Below, piece after piece: positions 1 to 10,687 of a stretch of 64,000 nucleotides of DNA. This DNA comes from Lobosporangium transversale. Taxonomy: Eukaryota; Mortierellomycota; Mortierellomycetes; Mortierellales; Mortierellaceae. The position numbers and the translations under genes were made by a program. Location: assembly GCF_002105155.1 (NCBI RefSeq), contig NW_019029011.1, positions 310,001 to 374,000 on the forward strand. The letters run 5' to 3'. Every line of letters starts with the position of its first letter. Within the stretch, counting starts at the first letter, position 1. A model generated the notes under the pieces. That model had not been told where the DNA came from. It made no database searches and was given only the letters and a program-made list of their open reading frames with translations.

Positions 1-859
1 CTCCGTACATCCTTGTCAATTTGTTCCAGTGTCTTATTGTCCTGTAAAAACAACGACCATTCTGAATCGTCATTGTGATTTGCAAGCTATTGTGTGAGCA
101 ACAGGTTGTTTTAAATATGGATCCTCGGCAACTTGGTAAATAAGCATGCGTTAAAAAGCTATATGAAGATTATATAAAATATACCTCTTCAACACTCCAG
201 CCTTCGGGTGGCTCATGTATTTCAGGTTCGACGATCAGGTCTTTGACAAAGCTCTACAGTATTAGAGTAATGGAGTAATTGAACATTCACATATTCTATG
301 GTCAGGCTTCAATATTTGGTAGGCATAGCCAACAGAACCTAAAAATAGTCCAAAGTATTGTCTCGTTACATACATAGTACAGTCGTCTCTGTTCCATCAA
401 TGCTTTGTTCCATCGTGACTTGTCTAAGGGTAAATATCCAAGTAGAATCTAATAAATCATCGAAAGGGAAAATTTTCAGTGATATGTCCTCCTGCACTCT
501 GTAGACGATGGATCAATTGATGTGTCTGTCCGTCAGTGTCACACCTTCCAGCAAATCTGGCGAAGACCTGGCTTGTCCGGAATACCTGTATGGTTTTATT
601 AAGTTTTTTGTTGTTGTTGTTGAGGATAGGTTATAAACTTGCGATCGATCAAGAGTTTTTGCTTTTGTGGGTATAAATCTACGGTGAATTAAATCCAGAG
701 CCATGAACAAAAGTTATAGATCCTACCGCTGAAGCACAGCTCCTTGAACTCTTGACGGTTAATGACCTGACCGTCATCTGGCGCAAGGTATTTCTCAAAT
801 TGAGCGATACTAGGTGACGCCGACAAAGTCGAACCAGAGCAACCATTAGCTTTGATCAT
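1..859 (-). CDS. TBC1D13-like Rab GTPase-activating protein, 5' part (runs off left edge)
   Basis: This is the amino-terminal part of a TBC-domain Rab-GAP, which would stimulate GTP hydrolysis on Rab GTPases in membrane traffic. Five exons can be joined in frame on the minus strand: 859-727, 585-545, 448-374, 253-185 and 86 to the window edge, about 134 codons. An in-frame TAG directly precedes the ATG. The joined protein reads FKELCFSG|IPDKPGLRQICWK, then ILLGYLPLDKSRW, then DLIVEPEIHEPPEGW, then DSEWSLFLQDNKTLEQIDKD. The order and wording match the N-terminal region of animal TBC1D13 (SGIP..GLR..CWK, YLPL..., IDKDVRR). The catalytic arginine and glutamine fingers lie beyond the window. Every exon junction keeps phase, so the model is strong although the protein is incomplete. 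The family assignment rests on recalled motif similarity. Confidence 0.8.
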
Positions 860-2359
860 CTAATGGACTATAGTGTGTGTTGTGCAGGCAGACCTACCGT
901 GCAATATATGTTTCCATGTTAATGGCGAAGTAAGATGAAATGAAATCAGTCAAATGAGTGGAATGAGTGGAATGGAAGAGGAGGCAGAAAGTAGAACGTG
1001 TGAACAAGAGTAGTAAACCGAATGTTTAGGAACGGAAGAAGGAAGACGTGCGTCTTTTTTTTTACAAACATCTTGTTTGTTCTTTGTCAGTTCCCATGTG
1101 TTCTCCTTGCTGTCTCCTGAAGAAGAGCAGGAGCAGCATATCTGGATCATATTTGTGTAGAAATATGTAGCCCAATTGAATCGTTTTCCCGACTGAGTGT
1201 CGCAAAGGACAAGCAAAACAAAGAGCATTTTCATTCTATTCTGACAGTGTGATCTATTTCTGCATGCAACAAATGACCCCTTTTCCGCTGGGAATAAAAC
1301 ATTCATGCTCTTAGTTGTTGGCCCTTGCTGCTTTGCTTGATCTACTTGCACATCGCTAGAGCATATGGAGGAAAGATGGAAGAGTGGAAGAAAAAGATGC
1401 AAAGCGGTGTTTTTATTGATAATTTCCAAACCAATGAATTCATGTCCTTCTCGCTTAATGTCCACACATGTCCACACACGCGAATTCCCACAAATAGGAT
1501 ACGTAAGGAAACATGTCAACCTGGAAGTACAAAGTGCTTGCTTTTCTACATTCGCAAATTTAATCCTGGTAAAATGTTTCACCAGTTTTACGTTCAGGTA
1601 CACTTGAGGCCAATGCGCGTAACGCGCTTTGTCAGATTCCCATCTCTCATTACTCATTTCATTTCTTCATTTCAACATCACATATTACTAAAAAGGATAT
1701 ATTAGCATCCAAATTAAAAAGTGTAAGTATGCCACCACCAATGAACTATCCTTGATCCTGGTCCGATAACGTCCACTAAAATTATAAAACCACAGCCGCC
1801 CAGTACAGAACGTATTTGAGGTCCCGATTGACACACCTGTTTTTTTTTTAACGCACATTCTAATATTCAAACGGATAAATGTCAATAATGATATCTGTTT
1901 TAATATTTTTATTAAACGATAATGTTGATAAGCGCCCTGTAACCCTACATCCGAAGCAGTGACATAACAAAAATACTGCATTATTCGAGAAAATTGTTTT
2001 CCTATGCAAAACAATTAATCGATCTAAACGTGAGCTTTAGTGTTGTTGTGGACAAACTGGAAATAACTCGCGAGGACAGAGAAATCTAAGGCCATGGAAA
2101 GAAAGGGCGATAACGGAAGATAGGGTTCTTCAAGATATCGTTTATGAGCCATAGATCCACATCCTTGCGAGATCTTGAACCCTGGGGATTTGAGGAGGAC
2201 GCTCAAGGATACCAAGGTGATATAAGAACCAAGTACGAAGGGTTACAAAACCACATGATTTCTTCAATCACGGAAAGAGCAAAAAAGTCTTGCGCCACGT
2301 TATGCACAACTCACAAATCCCGATGCTTCATTTTGACCTAGTACTTCTGTATCCCAAGT
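860..2359. other. Intergenic stretch, no supported gene
   Basis: About 1.5 kb between the start of the RabGAP gene and a transposase relic. Open frames on both strands (one of 235 codons at 950-1657 minus) lack recognisable domains, have no plausible exon structure and are rich in Cys and Ser, so they are not called. The first few hundred bases should hold the RabGAP promoter. Confidence 0.5.
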
Positions 2360-2780
2360 CAGCCAAAAGCTTACTCATGCCTCCTTCTCAACAGAGACGG
2401 TGGATTGTGCCTGAAAGGCACTTATCTACAGCCGTTTTATAATGTCGCCAAAATCACATTCTCTCTGGGGCTGCATGGCTTTCCAAGGTATGGACAATTG
2501 CTGCTGCTTCCCGGATGAGATAAATCAAGCTTGGGTCAATAAGATACAGTTATTATCTCCAAGGTAGCCGGGATTAGTATAACATGGGACCGAAAACCTT
2601 TAATTTTCAACATGATGCAACGATACATCAGGTGGGTGGTTAAAAACTATTTAGCAAAAATATAGCAGCAATGAAGCGACCACCTAAATCTCTGGACATG
2701 AACCCTATTGAACATATGGGAGCGCATGTCGCAAGGTTGGAGATCTAGTCCACACTGATCATTAATGTCCTCGTAAAGAG
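2360..2780 (+). pseudogene. Decayed Tc1/mariner transposase fragment
   Basis: Two transposase landmarks can be read on the plus strand despite stops and frameshifts. FNFQHDATIHQ near 2600-2632 corresponds to the second catalytic Asp region (FQQD.A..H). PPKSLDMNPIEHM at 2683-2720 corresponds to the SPDLNPIEHLW signature around the third catalytic residue, after which the frame breaks. Upstream, weak similarity to the VW..R..PTVK region starts near 2360. No terminal repeats were found, so only an internal fragment remains. The wording differs from the relic at 38763-39598, so it is probably a different Tc1 subfamily. Confidence 0.65.
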
Positions 2781-2961
2781 GAAGAGGTTAAAGGAGAATA
2801 AAGTACAGATCCCTCAAAGCGTTTTTTATGATTGAGCAAATGCATGAAATAACTAATCCAGCTTTGCTGCTTTGATTAAAATTTATAGCCCAAAATGAGG
2901 GTTTTTCGTTGTGAAACCATGCCATCGTGACAATCACATCAGCTTTTTTTTTCTTACAACC

Positions 2962-5471
2962 ATGGTACAGGTCATTCATGCGAAAGCCCTTTTTGATTGC
3001 ACAGGGGATGAGGAATCAGAGCTTACGTTTCAAGAAGGAGACATTCTAATTGATGGTAATTGACTTTAGCAAACCATTTTGCATACAAGAGAATCAAGTT
3101 TTTTCTAATTCTTGCAATGTTAAATAATAGTCCGTAGAACTTCAGAAGACGGTTGGCTGTATGGTCGCTTACAACGGACGGGCGAAGAAGGACTCTTCCC
3201 AGACAATTATGCCGAACTCATCTATGCTCAGTCCGAAGTAAACATTGACAGAAAAGAAAAATAACTGGACCCATTCTCTATGACTATTATGTCTATTTTC
3301 TATTAACTTTTATTTTTTTATCTTTGTAATTACAGCAACAACAAAAAACACCTACAAAAGCTGCGGCTTCGCCACAGCTACCCTCTAGATCAATGAGCAA
3401 TGGTGTCACAATGTCTCCCGCCATTGGATCATCGCGCACAGAGGTTGCTGTAATAAAGCCATTGTTACCTGCAAGAAAAGCCTTGGATGCCTCTTCTAAC
3501 GCGAAACCAGGACTTGAGAGTATAGCAGGATCACCAAGTTCTGGGAACAGTTTAACGGCTTCTAATACAGTTTTACCAAGTTTAGGCCTGAGATCAACTA
3601 ATACTGCCATTAAAGTAGGATTGTCATCAGCGACACCTTTAAAGGCACATCCCAACTCAGTTTCAGAAAATAAAACTGTCCTTAGGCCCCCAGTTTTGCC
3701 AAAACGTAATGGGATGACGGAGATCAAGAATAACTCTGAGGAAGAGGAGAATAGACTACCATTATCAGTAAAGGAGCGCATGGCTAATCTGACCAAGGCA
3801 AACCAAAAGCAAACAAAATCCCTATCCTCCGCGCCTTCAGCAACATCATCTTCTACATCAACACAGTTGCCTGCATCACTTCCGCCGCGGCCAACGGCTG
3901 TTGGAGCGGCTAAAGAGCAAAACGGACAAACACGTGACAGTTCCGTACTGCCTGGACTCCCCTTTTCCATGGCAGCAAAGCCTGCATTACCACCTAGAAC
4001 ATCTCCGTCACCACCATCAACAAGCTCTGGATCGTCTTCAACAGAAGTCAATCCGTCAAAGCATGTATATCAGATCCAGGATTCGCAGGTTCCTGTGCCC
4101 AAACTGACGACTTTTTCGAAACCTCGGTCTGCTAGAACTGGGAAGAGCACAACATCACCAACGATCTCAAAGACATCATCACCTTCACTAACCACTTCAT
4201 CTACAAATAATGATGCTCTTGAACCAATCGCGTCCAATACCCCGCCCAAGCTTCCAAACCGTACACTAATTATACCAACCGCCATATCCCCAGCAAACAA
4301 GCCAGCTGACACAGCAGGTATCCCAGGACCTGCGCCTTTCAGTCCCCCTACAACCCACCAAGCATTAGTCGAATTGAGCTTCTTGCCTGCGATCACTCGC
4401 AATTCCCAGCCTTTGCCATTGCCCTCGCGAGCTCCCTTGATCAACACAGTCACTCCTTCTTCGACAATCTCACCGTCTGTAACACGATCTGCCGTTCAAG
4501 AATTAACTCGATCTTCAACAACAGGGAAACGAAGCCCCACCATGAAAGGCATAATCGAAAGAAATGGGGGCTCGACAGCTGATGAGCTAGCTATGCCTGC
4601 AGGCGCTGCATCTGGAATCAAAATTAACTCCGTGGGATCGAAGACACTGCCCTCAACTATGTCGACGACATCTGCTCCTGTAGCGCCTAGTGTTGTGACG
4701 GGAGAGACAAAGAACGCTATACCACCACCATTACCTGTACGATCCAACACGATCCCTATTACTCCTTCAACATCCACGGTTCCATCGTCTGTAACACCCA
4801 TGAGGCTGCAAAGAGAGCCGAAGACAGATGCTTCTACTTCCAGTCTATTTTCGCATCCAGTATCCAAAAAGGGGGGCCCAATAATGGATGCGATGGATGC
4901 GATGGATGTGATAGCACATGGATGGAACAGACCAGCGCCTTCAGCTACAAAGACTACTTTACCAGGATCTCGCATTGCAGCTCCTTCAACACGATCGCTG
5001 GAGGTTGCGACGCCAGAAACAGTTGGAGTCAAACCTGACGCTAGAAGACGATATGAAGCACTTTTCAAGGCTTTAACTACAGGAGAATATATTGAAGGTA
5101 AAAAGGACTGGTTATAATCTCCAAATTAAAATTGAGATAAAACAGTATATCTTCTTTTTTATAACAATCATCCCCCCGATCTCACGATAGGCCCCAAAGT
5201 TCATGCGATCTATGTAAAGAGCCGTTTGGATTCCAAAACATTAGCACAGATCTGGTAAGGGATTTGATTAATTTATAATTTTTTTTTTTTTTTTTTTTGC
5301 ATATTTTAACATACTAGTTATTTGTATAGGGATCTTGTGGACGTGGACAATGCAGGACGGCTCAACCGTGCACAATTCTGTATGGGTCTTTATCTGATTG
5401 ACGAGCGTCTTGCCAGTGGGCTGATTCCTTTAGAGATCTCGGATGAACTCTGGATATCAGTGATGCAATAG
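2962..5471 (+). CDS. SH3 and EH domain adaptor protein (Irs4-like EH domain)
   Basis: Five exons join in frame: 2962-3055, 3131-3237, 3336-5097, 5191-5254 and 5330-5471, giving about 722 residues. Residues 3-64 form an SH3 domain (ALFDCTGDEESELTF...GDIL...DGWLYGRL...EEGLFPDNYAELI), the module that binds proline-rich ligands. A roughly 570-residue Ser/Thr/Pro-rich linker follows, with many PPLP/PPRP-type motifs that could themselves bind SH3 domains. The last 80 or so residues are an EH domain (RRRYEALFKAL..., LAQIWDLVDVDNAGRLNRAQ, FCMGLYLID), the module that binds NPF peptides. The C-terminal position and the MGLYLIDERL wording resemble yeast Irs4/Tax4, which regulate phosphoinositide levels. 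The long central frame shows an apparent end, GKKDWL, at 5115. That is intron read-through, because splicing at 5098 restores a perfect EH domain. A role in endocytosis or phosphoinositide signalling is inferred. Confidence 0.82.
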
Positions 5472-6566
5472 TGTTACTTAATGCCATGCTTCCTAGCTAA
5501 ACAATAGAATGCTACGCTTGTTGGATACTCTAGGTCGATGAAGGGATAGGAATTTAGTGGCAAAAGAGCTTTCGAAGTATAAAATGGTTTACTAAAGCTC
5601 ATTAGCTGGAATTTATATGATCCTGAAAAAAAAAACCTTTGCATGGAGATCAAGTATAAAATTGAAGATTCGCACATGATTAACACCCTCTCGAACTTGG
5701 ATTCGCCTATGACAAAATTCTGTTACAGTCAGATGTCCTCACAAAGCAAGAGAAAAAAAGGCTCTTTTTCCTCATCCACGAGACCATGGAATGACAATAA
5801 GCTGCCATGAACAAGCGGACTTTTGATAATGCATGAATAATAGAAGTTAGCCCATGGATCATTCTGATGTCTTGACTCCGCTTTCGCTCATGAGCTTTTC
5901 ATTTCGTTTTTTCTGTGTCGGGCATGAATAAATACTCTTTTTCCCCGTGGGTGGGCTTTTTTTTATTTTTTTTCTAGCGGGGATTAGAATGAACAATTTC
6001 ATTGACCAGTGCCTGAAATGGAATGATGGGAAAACATTACGTGTATACATGAGACAAAGGATAAGTCGAAAAGTAAGAACAGAAGAGGGAAGTGCGAATA
6101 TTCTTTAACATATCACAAGTTCACAAGTTGCAGGAATATGAGCATTCACAACTGTTCATCGCTGAAACAACAAAGCATATGAGTAAGTATATATATACAT
6201 CAGTTTGGTTTAGGTTAGTTTATGTTGTGATACTAGATTGGTGCCACCATTCAGCATCAAGAAAAGAATATCTTTGGGCAACGCAGAAGGGGAGCGCAGG
6301 TGAGGATAGAAAGATATACAGGAAAGATATCGCGGGGAAAGTACAGAAAAAGGATGATCAATCAAATGGGTCATCCGAGATGATTGAATAGAAATGAATG
6401 CTGATGAGATGAAGAGTAAAAGAAATAAGGTACAAGATATTGTATCTTGTGTCTCACTCCTGTTTTTGCTCTTATTGTTTGTTGACGGACCAATGCCGGG
6501 ATATCCTGCAAGTCAATCTGCTCCAGAAATCAAATAGACTATGAGAGGAACCTTGATGAACTAATA

Positions 6567-6604
<38 letters not shown>

Positions 6605-7249
6605 ATACATTTACAAATAGGCAGGCGACAAAAGGGCTAGAACAGAGTAAACAAACAAATATCAAATAGCAAGTATCCTTTGGATTCATTTCGTGTAACC
6701 TGATATGATATCTTGCACATCAGAATGCACTTGTTGTTACATTGTTGCATCATTATTTGTTTGTGTTGTGGACAGTTTTTACTGTTGTTGAGAGAGTGCG
6801 AGAGAGACCCTTACTTTGTGAACAATCTGAACAATAAATAACAACAAAAGACCGTTGGACAGATGAGTTCATTATAGCAGTTCAGACTCATTTTGTAAGC
6901 GAATGATAATTAGCATAGTTTGTGGACAAGAGCTATGGGTTCTTTTGCCTTTATTCTCTTCAGAATGTTTACCAACTTTAACTCTAGATCACTATAAAAA
7001 GTAAATATCGTTCTAGTTCCACATTGCATACATCATTTTTGGTATAGACCCTATTTCTGCCATGTCTCTCCACAAAACAATAACAAACATCCGCCCTGGC
7101 CTGGCCAGTCTTCCAGCTTTTGCGTATGTTCAATCTCAGAAAAAGTCTAGTCCATTTTTGGTCTATCCCATTGACCAATTGTATTTCCTTCTTCAATTAA
7201 AATTGAATGTGATCCAAAAGTCTAATCCAAAGAAAAAAAAAAAATTGTA
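5472..7249. other. Intergenic stretch up to the transposon
   Basis: About 1.8 kb of AT-rich DNA. Short open frames of 60-110 codons are present on both strands but none has a recognisable domain or start context. It includes a TA dinucleotide repeat (6570-6599). The last bases are an A-run followed by the TA at 7248-7249 that serves as the left target-site duplication of the downstream element. Confidence 0.5.
6570..6599. repeat. (TA)n microsatellite
   Basis: About 15 uninterrupted TA units are seen directly. Confidence 0.9.
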
Positions 7250-8394
7250 CAGTGGAATCTCGATAATTGTACATTTTTGTACAAATTTCGAATTTGATAT
7301 ATTTCTAGGCCATTGGTTGGCTAAGAGCCTCTCAATTCAAAAATACTATTGTAAGCTGACCTCTCTATGTCAAACATGGCAGGAGGGCAGGTAAGTGACT
7401 GGCAAGTGAGGGAGATTGTAGCTAAAGGAAGGGATTGCAACTGAGGGAAGGTGATGGCGTAAGCTTGAAAAGATCTTGTGGTATTTTTTTTTTTTTCTTT
7501 TGTCAATCATCAAACACGACACAATCATAGCATCAGCCATCAAGCAAGTCCCTCTTCTCTAGTCCGTTCTATTCACGATGTCGGCTACTCTCTCGAGCAA
7601 CAGACACAGCTGCAGCTGCATTGGTCCCTCTCTACCCTTAGGGCAGGGAGAGTTTAACAGCCATCTTCGCGATGGCAAAATCCCACCATCTTCGCCATGG
7701 TGATGATTGTTAGTGACCAGCGCTGTCTCTGCAGTTGGTTTTCTGTCTGCTTCGAGGCCCTCCGCAAGCAAGAAGCAATTCTACAGGCTGGACGTCCAAA
7801 CTCTTTCTCAAGCAGCAGACACAGTTGCAGCTGCATTGGTCCCTCTCTACCCTTAGGGCAGGGAGAGTTTAACAGCCATCTTCGCGGTGGCAAAATCCCA
7901 CCATCTTCGCCATGGTGATGATTGTTAGTGACCAGCGCTGTCTCTGCAGTTGGTTTTCTGTCTGCTTCGAGATGGAGCAAGTCTTGATCCTTTTCACTGT
8001 CGCCTCTGTCATTCTCGCTGTCAATTGCCATAATAGTAACCACCTCAACATTTTTTCAGTCTACAGCTGATATAACATTTTGCCAGTACTCGATTCTAAC
8101 TTTTTTTTTTTTTTTTTTTTTTTAATAATATTAATAATCATATTATTACTATTATCAATATTATAACATACAAGACAAAAGAAGGAGGATCCGGAGCATC
8201 CGCAGCCGCACATGGACAAGAATGTTTGGCCTTTGTTGTTCACTCACCACTCACTCCCTCATACTTATTCGATATATAACATTTAATAAATCTACAGCTC
8301 GTCACTTTATTACTTTTTCCGGGGGGCTGGGAATGTGAAAAACCAAGTCTAAAAGTACTCCTCATGGATGGCACTTTGTGTGCATTGCATTACA
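7250..8394 (+). repeat. Left terminal inverted repeat (about 1145 bp)
   Basis: It matches the reverse complement of 13591-14736 almost base for base by eye. The clearest length difference is the internal homopolymer: 23 T at 8101-8123 against 24 A at 13862-13885. Identity stops at GCATTGCATTACA. It contains a tandem subrepeat (7592-7974). Short open frames on either strand here have mirror copies in the right repeat and are not called as genes. Confidence 0.9.
7592..7974 (+). repeat. Subterminal tandem duplication inside the transposon arm
   Basis: A unit of about 165 bp is present twice with a 215-bp period, at about 7592-7764 and 7807-7974. Both copies contain TGCAGCTGCATTGGTCCC, CTTAGGGCAGGGAG, and the block CACCATCTTCGCCATGGTG. 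The mirrored pair lies at about 14012-14394 in the other arm, making four copies per element. Repeated subterminal motifs are often transposase binding sites, which is an inference here. Confidence 0.85.
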
Positions 8395-8517
8395 TTATGC
8401 TGTCCCGAGAGCTCCGTGCTTTACCGTTCCAAAAGATAAACGCTGCACTATTTATAAAAAGAGCTGAATCACCCATTATCCAATTATCCAACACTCTCAA
8501 TCAACATTTTCTTCAAC

Positions 8518-10068
8518 ATGCCTAAATTCACTACTGCCAATAAAATTACTGCCAATAAGAAAAAGAGCAACTCTTCAAAAGTGTGTTCTCTCCCTTTCAA
8601 TTAGATTGCCAAGTGCTGAAATAGCATTCCAAAAACATTGAACTGCCAACTAATATGCAACTAACATGCAACTAATAGGGACTCTCTATTGTTACGAATC
8701 TCGTCGGCCGAGGAACAACATCTTGCCGCCTTTCCCAAGAACACTTGATTATTAATAACGTAGATGTTTCGTTGAAGGCAATGGAGGCGCGGGAAATATT
8801 TGTGAAGAAAGAAGCGACTTTGAAAAAAGCTGATGAGTTATTGTATGTCACTGTGTTCGCAACTGTGTTCGCAACTGTGTTCGTAGAGCGTGGAATGCGG
8901 AGTTGATACTTATATTAAAAACTCCCTTGCCGTAATATCTCTAGAACTCTCAACTTTATCTTTTCGAAATCAATTCTTAAATCGCTGGTTAGTGACCAGG
9001 TTCTTGGAGAGATATTTGGGACCAGGAAAGTAACCAGGATACCCGAGGAACATTGCAGTTTCCTTAAAGGATGTACCCGAACTGCGGGTACTCAGGATTA
9101 TCAGCATTTCCAGGATAAGCTTTCCAAGGCACCAAATGCTGTCAGAAATTCGCTCACGTTCAAGGTAATCCAGAATATGACCTGTACCGATCGAATATGG
9201 GGGACCAAGAAAGGCCAATCGCTCAATGAAGCGACATACCAGCATTTCTTCGTTACTCCTATAATTGAGACGCTCCTGCATGGATTGGGAGCAACAATTG
9301 CCATGTAATCACGAATTCATTTATAAGTATCTGCCAACCGGCAAAGTTTCCCCTAAAATCGTTTAACGCTCGATTTATGTCTTAACATCTGCTAGAGATT
9401 CTCGCCTCGAGGAGATGCCATCCCTGGATGCCAGTCTGGAAGAATTCCGACCCGACATCATCGCACGGGTAGATGACTTTCCAGTTCTCCTCGTGGAAGT
9501 GAAAAAACCTGGGATCAAGGCTGGGAAACTCCTATCGTTTGATTATCTCAAGCTGCTCTCCATGATGAAGCTGTCTTTAAACAAGATGGTCTGGGGTAAC
9601 ATCAATAACCCAGTGGTTGTTGGTGTGCTTGTCCAAAGTAGGTTTCAGATATCTGTATTTTACGTATGCACATATATATGTTTTTTACACTATAAAGCCA
9701 ATGCGTTTTAGGTACAGCAATGAGATTTTACATGATGGAGTTGAGGTCCGAGGCACTATACATCCCGAAGGAAGTTGGTCGGATGCATTTGCCCACCGAT
9801 AGATCAACTTTCTCACGGATGTGTGGTGGGCTTGGGATTCTGGAAGACGTGCAGTACCCTTGTCATGTTCGAGCTTTGATCCACATTGCATTATAAATTA
9901 GATCTATTATTAATCAGCTCAATGTTTTCTTGTTACTCGTAGCCGCTTGTACAGCGCGTGGCAGAGGCGGTTCGTGGGCGTCAGGCTTCGCCTCCTGGGC
10001 CTTCACCCCAAGAACCCCAAGATCTGAAATATACTCGCCCTTCGTATTTCATACGTCGTCGCGAATAA
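8518..10068 (+). CDS. Transposon accessory protein, PD-(D/E)XK nuclease-like
   Basis: This gene is built from six plus-strand exons: 8518-8580, 8679-8842, 8945-9304, 9396-9637, 9712-9848 and 9943-10068, giving about 363 residues. The first four junctions use good splice sites and keep phase. The last (donor GTGCAG at 9849) is less certain. Residues 212-234 read FRPDIIARVDDF..LLVEVKKPG, so Asp216, Glu230 and Lys232 are spaced as in the PD-(D/E)XK nuclease core. Ahead of it, SLNEATYQHFFVTPIIETLL (about residues 169-188) could be the preceding helix. The C-terminus is basic and proline-rich (SPPGPSPQEPQ, FIRRRE). A nuclease role in transposition or host interference is inference from the motif and its position inside the element. 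The family name is not known to me. Expanded nuclease-like families of this style occur in Mucoromycota, and CR/Crinkler-type effector nucleases have been proposed to derive from transposons. Confidence 0.62.
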
Positions 10069-10687
10069 GGCTGAAGCACTGGCAAATGGTTGCCCGGGTT
10101 GTTTTTTTACATTCCTTTCAGAAGTCGGAACTTTTGGCAATATTGACACCGGTCTAAAGATGCACAATAAAGCCCAATGATACAGCTTTCAAACACCACT
10201 TGCTGAAAAAGGTTCGTGAAATTCCGATTTTTGTCACGCTCTCCATCCGCAGATAGATTTATAATAATATCATTGATAATTGTGGATGATTGTGACTCTA
10301 AGTAGCCCCATGGAGCCACCTGGCCTCTGAAAGCGATGTGTGTTGCGTATCGAGGCAAGCACCTCAGGGGCACTTTCATTAGGTTAGAACATGGTGTGAC
10401 GGTCAGGCGAGACTTTAATAAAAAGTTCTGTCTGGCAACAATCTCTTTGGCTTCAAGACTCGAAAATATCGGCCTTGGAACTCATGAGCCAATAATAATC
10501 ATAACAATCATCTCTAATTAACCTTGATCAAAGTTTGCAGAGAGTCAACTCAGCATTTAGCGCTTAAACATGGCAACAGTCCTTGAATAAATACTGGCAT
10601 AAAAATCCTCAATCTACAACAAAACTATTCCTGCTTCACTCATCCACTCATAATCTCCCTACTTCTTACCATTTGCATTTATTTACA
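10069..10687. other. Spacer between the two transposon genes
   Basis: 619 bp with no supported gene. It includes the 3' end of the accessory gene and presumably the transposase promoter. A 90-codon minus-strand frame (10107-10379) has no domain and runs against both genes. It is not called. Confidence 0.45.

Noticed and set aside
950-1657. A 235-codon minus-strand open frame
   Set aside because: No domain, Cys/Ser-rich low-information sequence, no splice logic, and it sits in the expected promoter of the RabGAP gene. Treated as chance.
7559-8051. Open frames of 60-130 codons in the left transposon arm (and mirror copies at 13935-14427)
   Set aside because: They arise from the tandem subrepeats in the inverted arms, overlap one another in several frames and have no recognisable domain.
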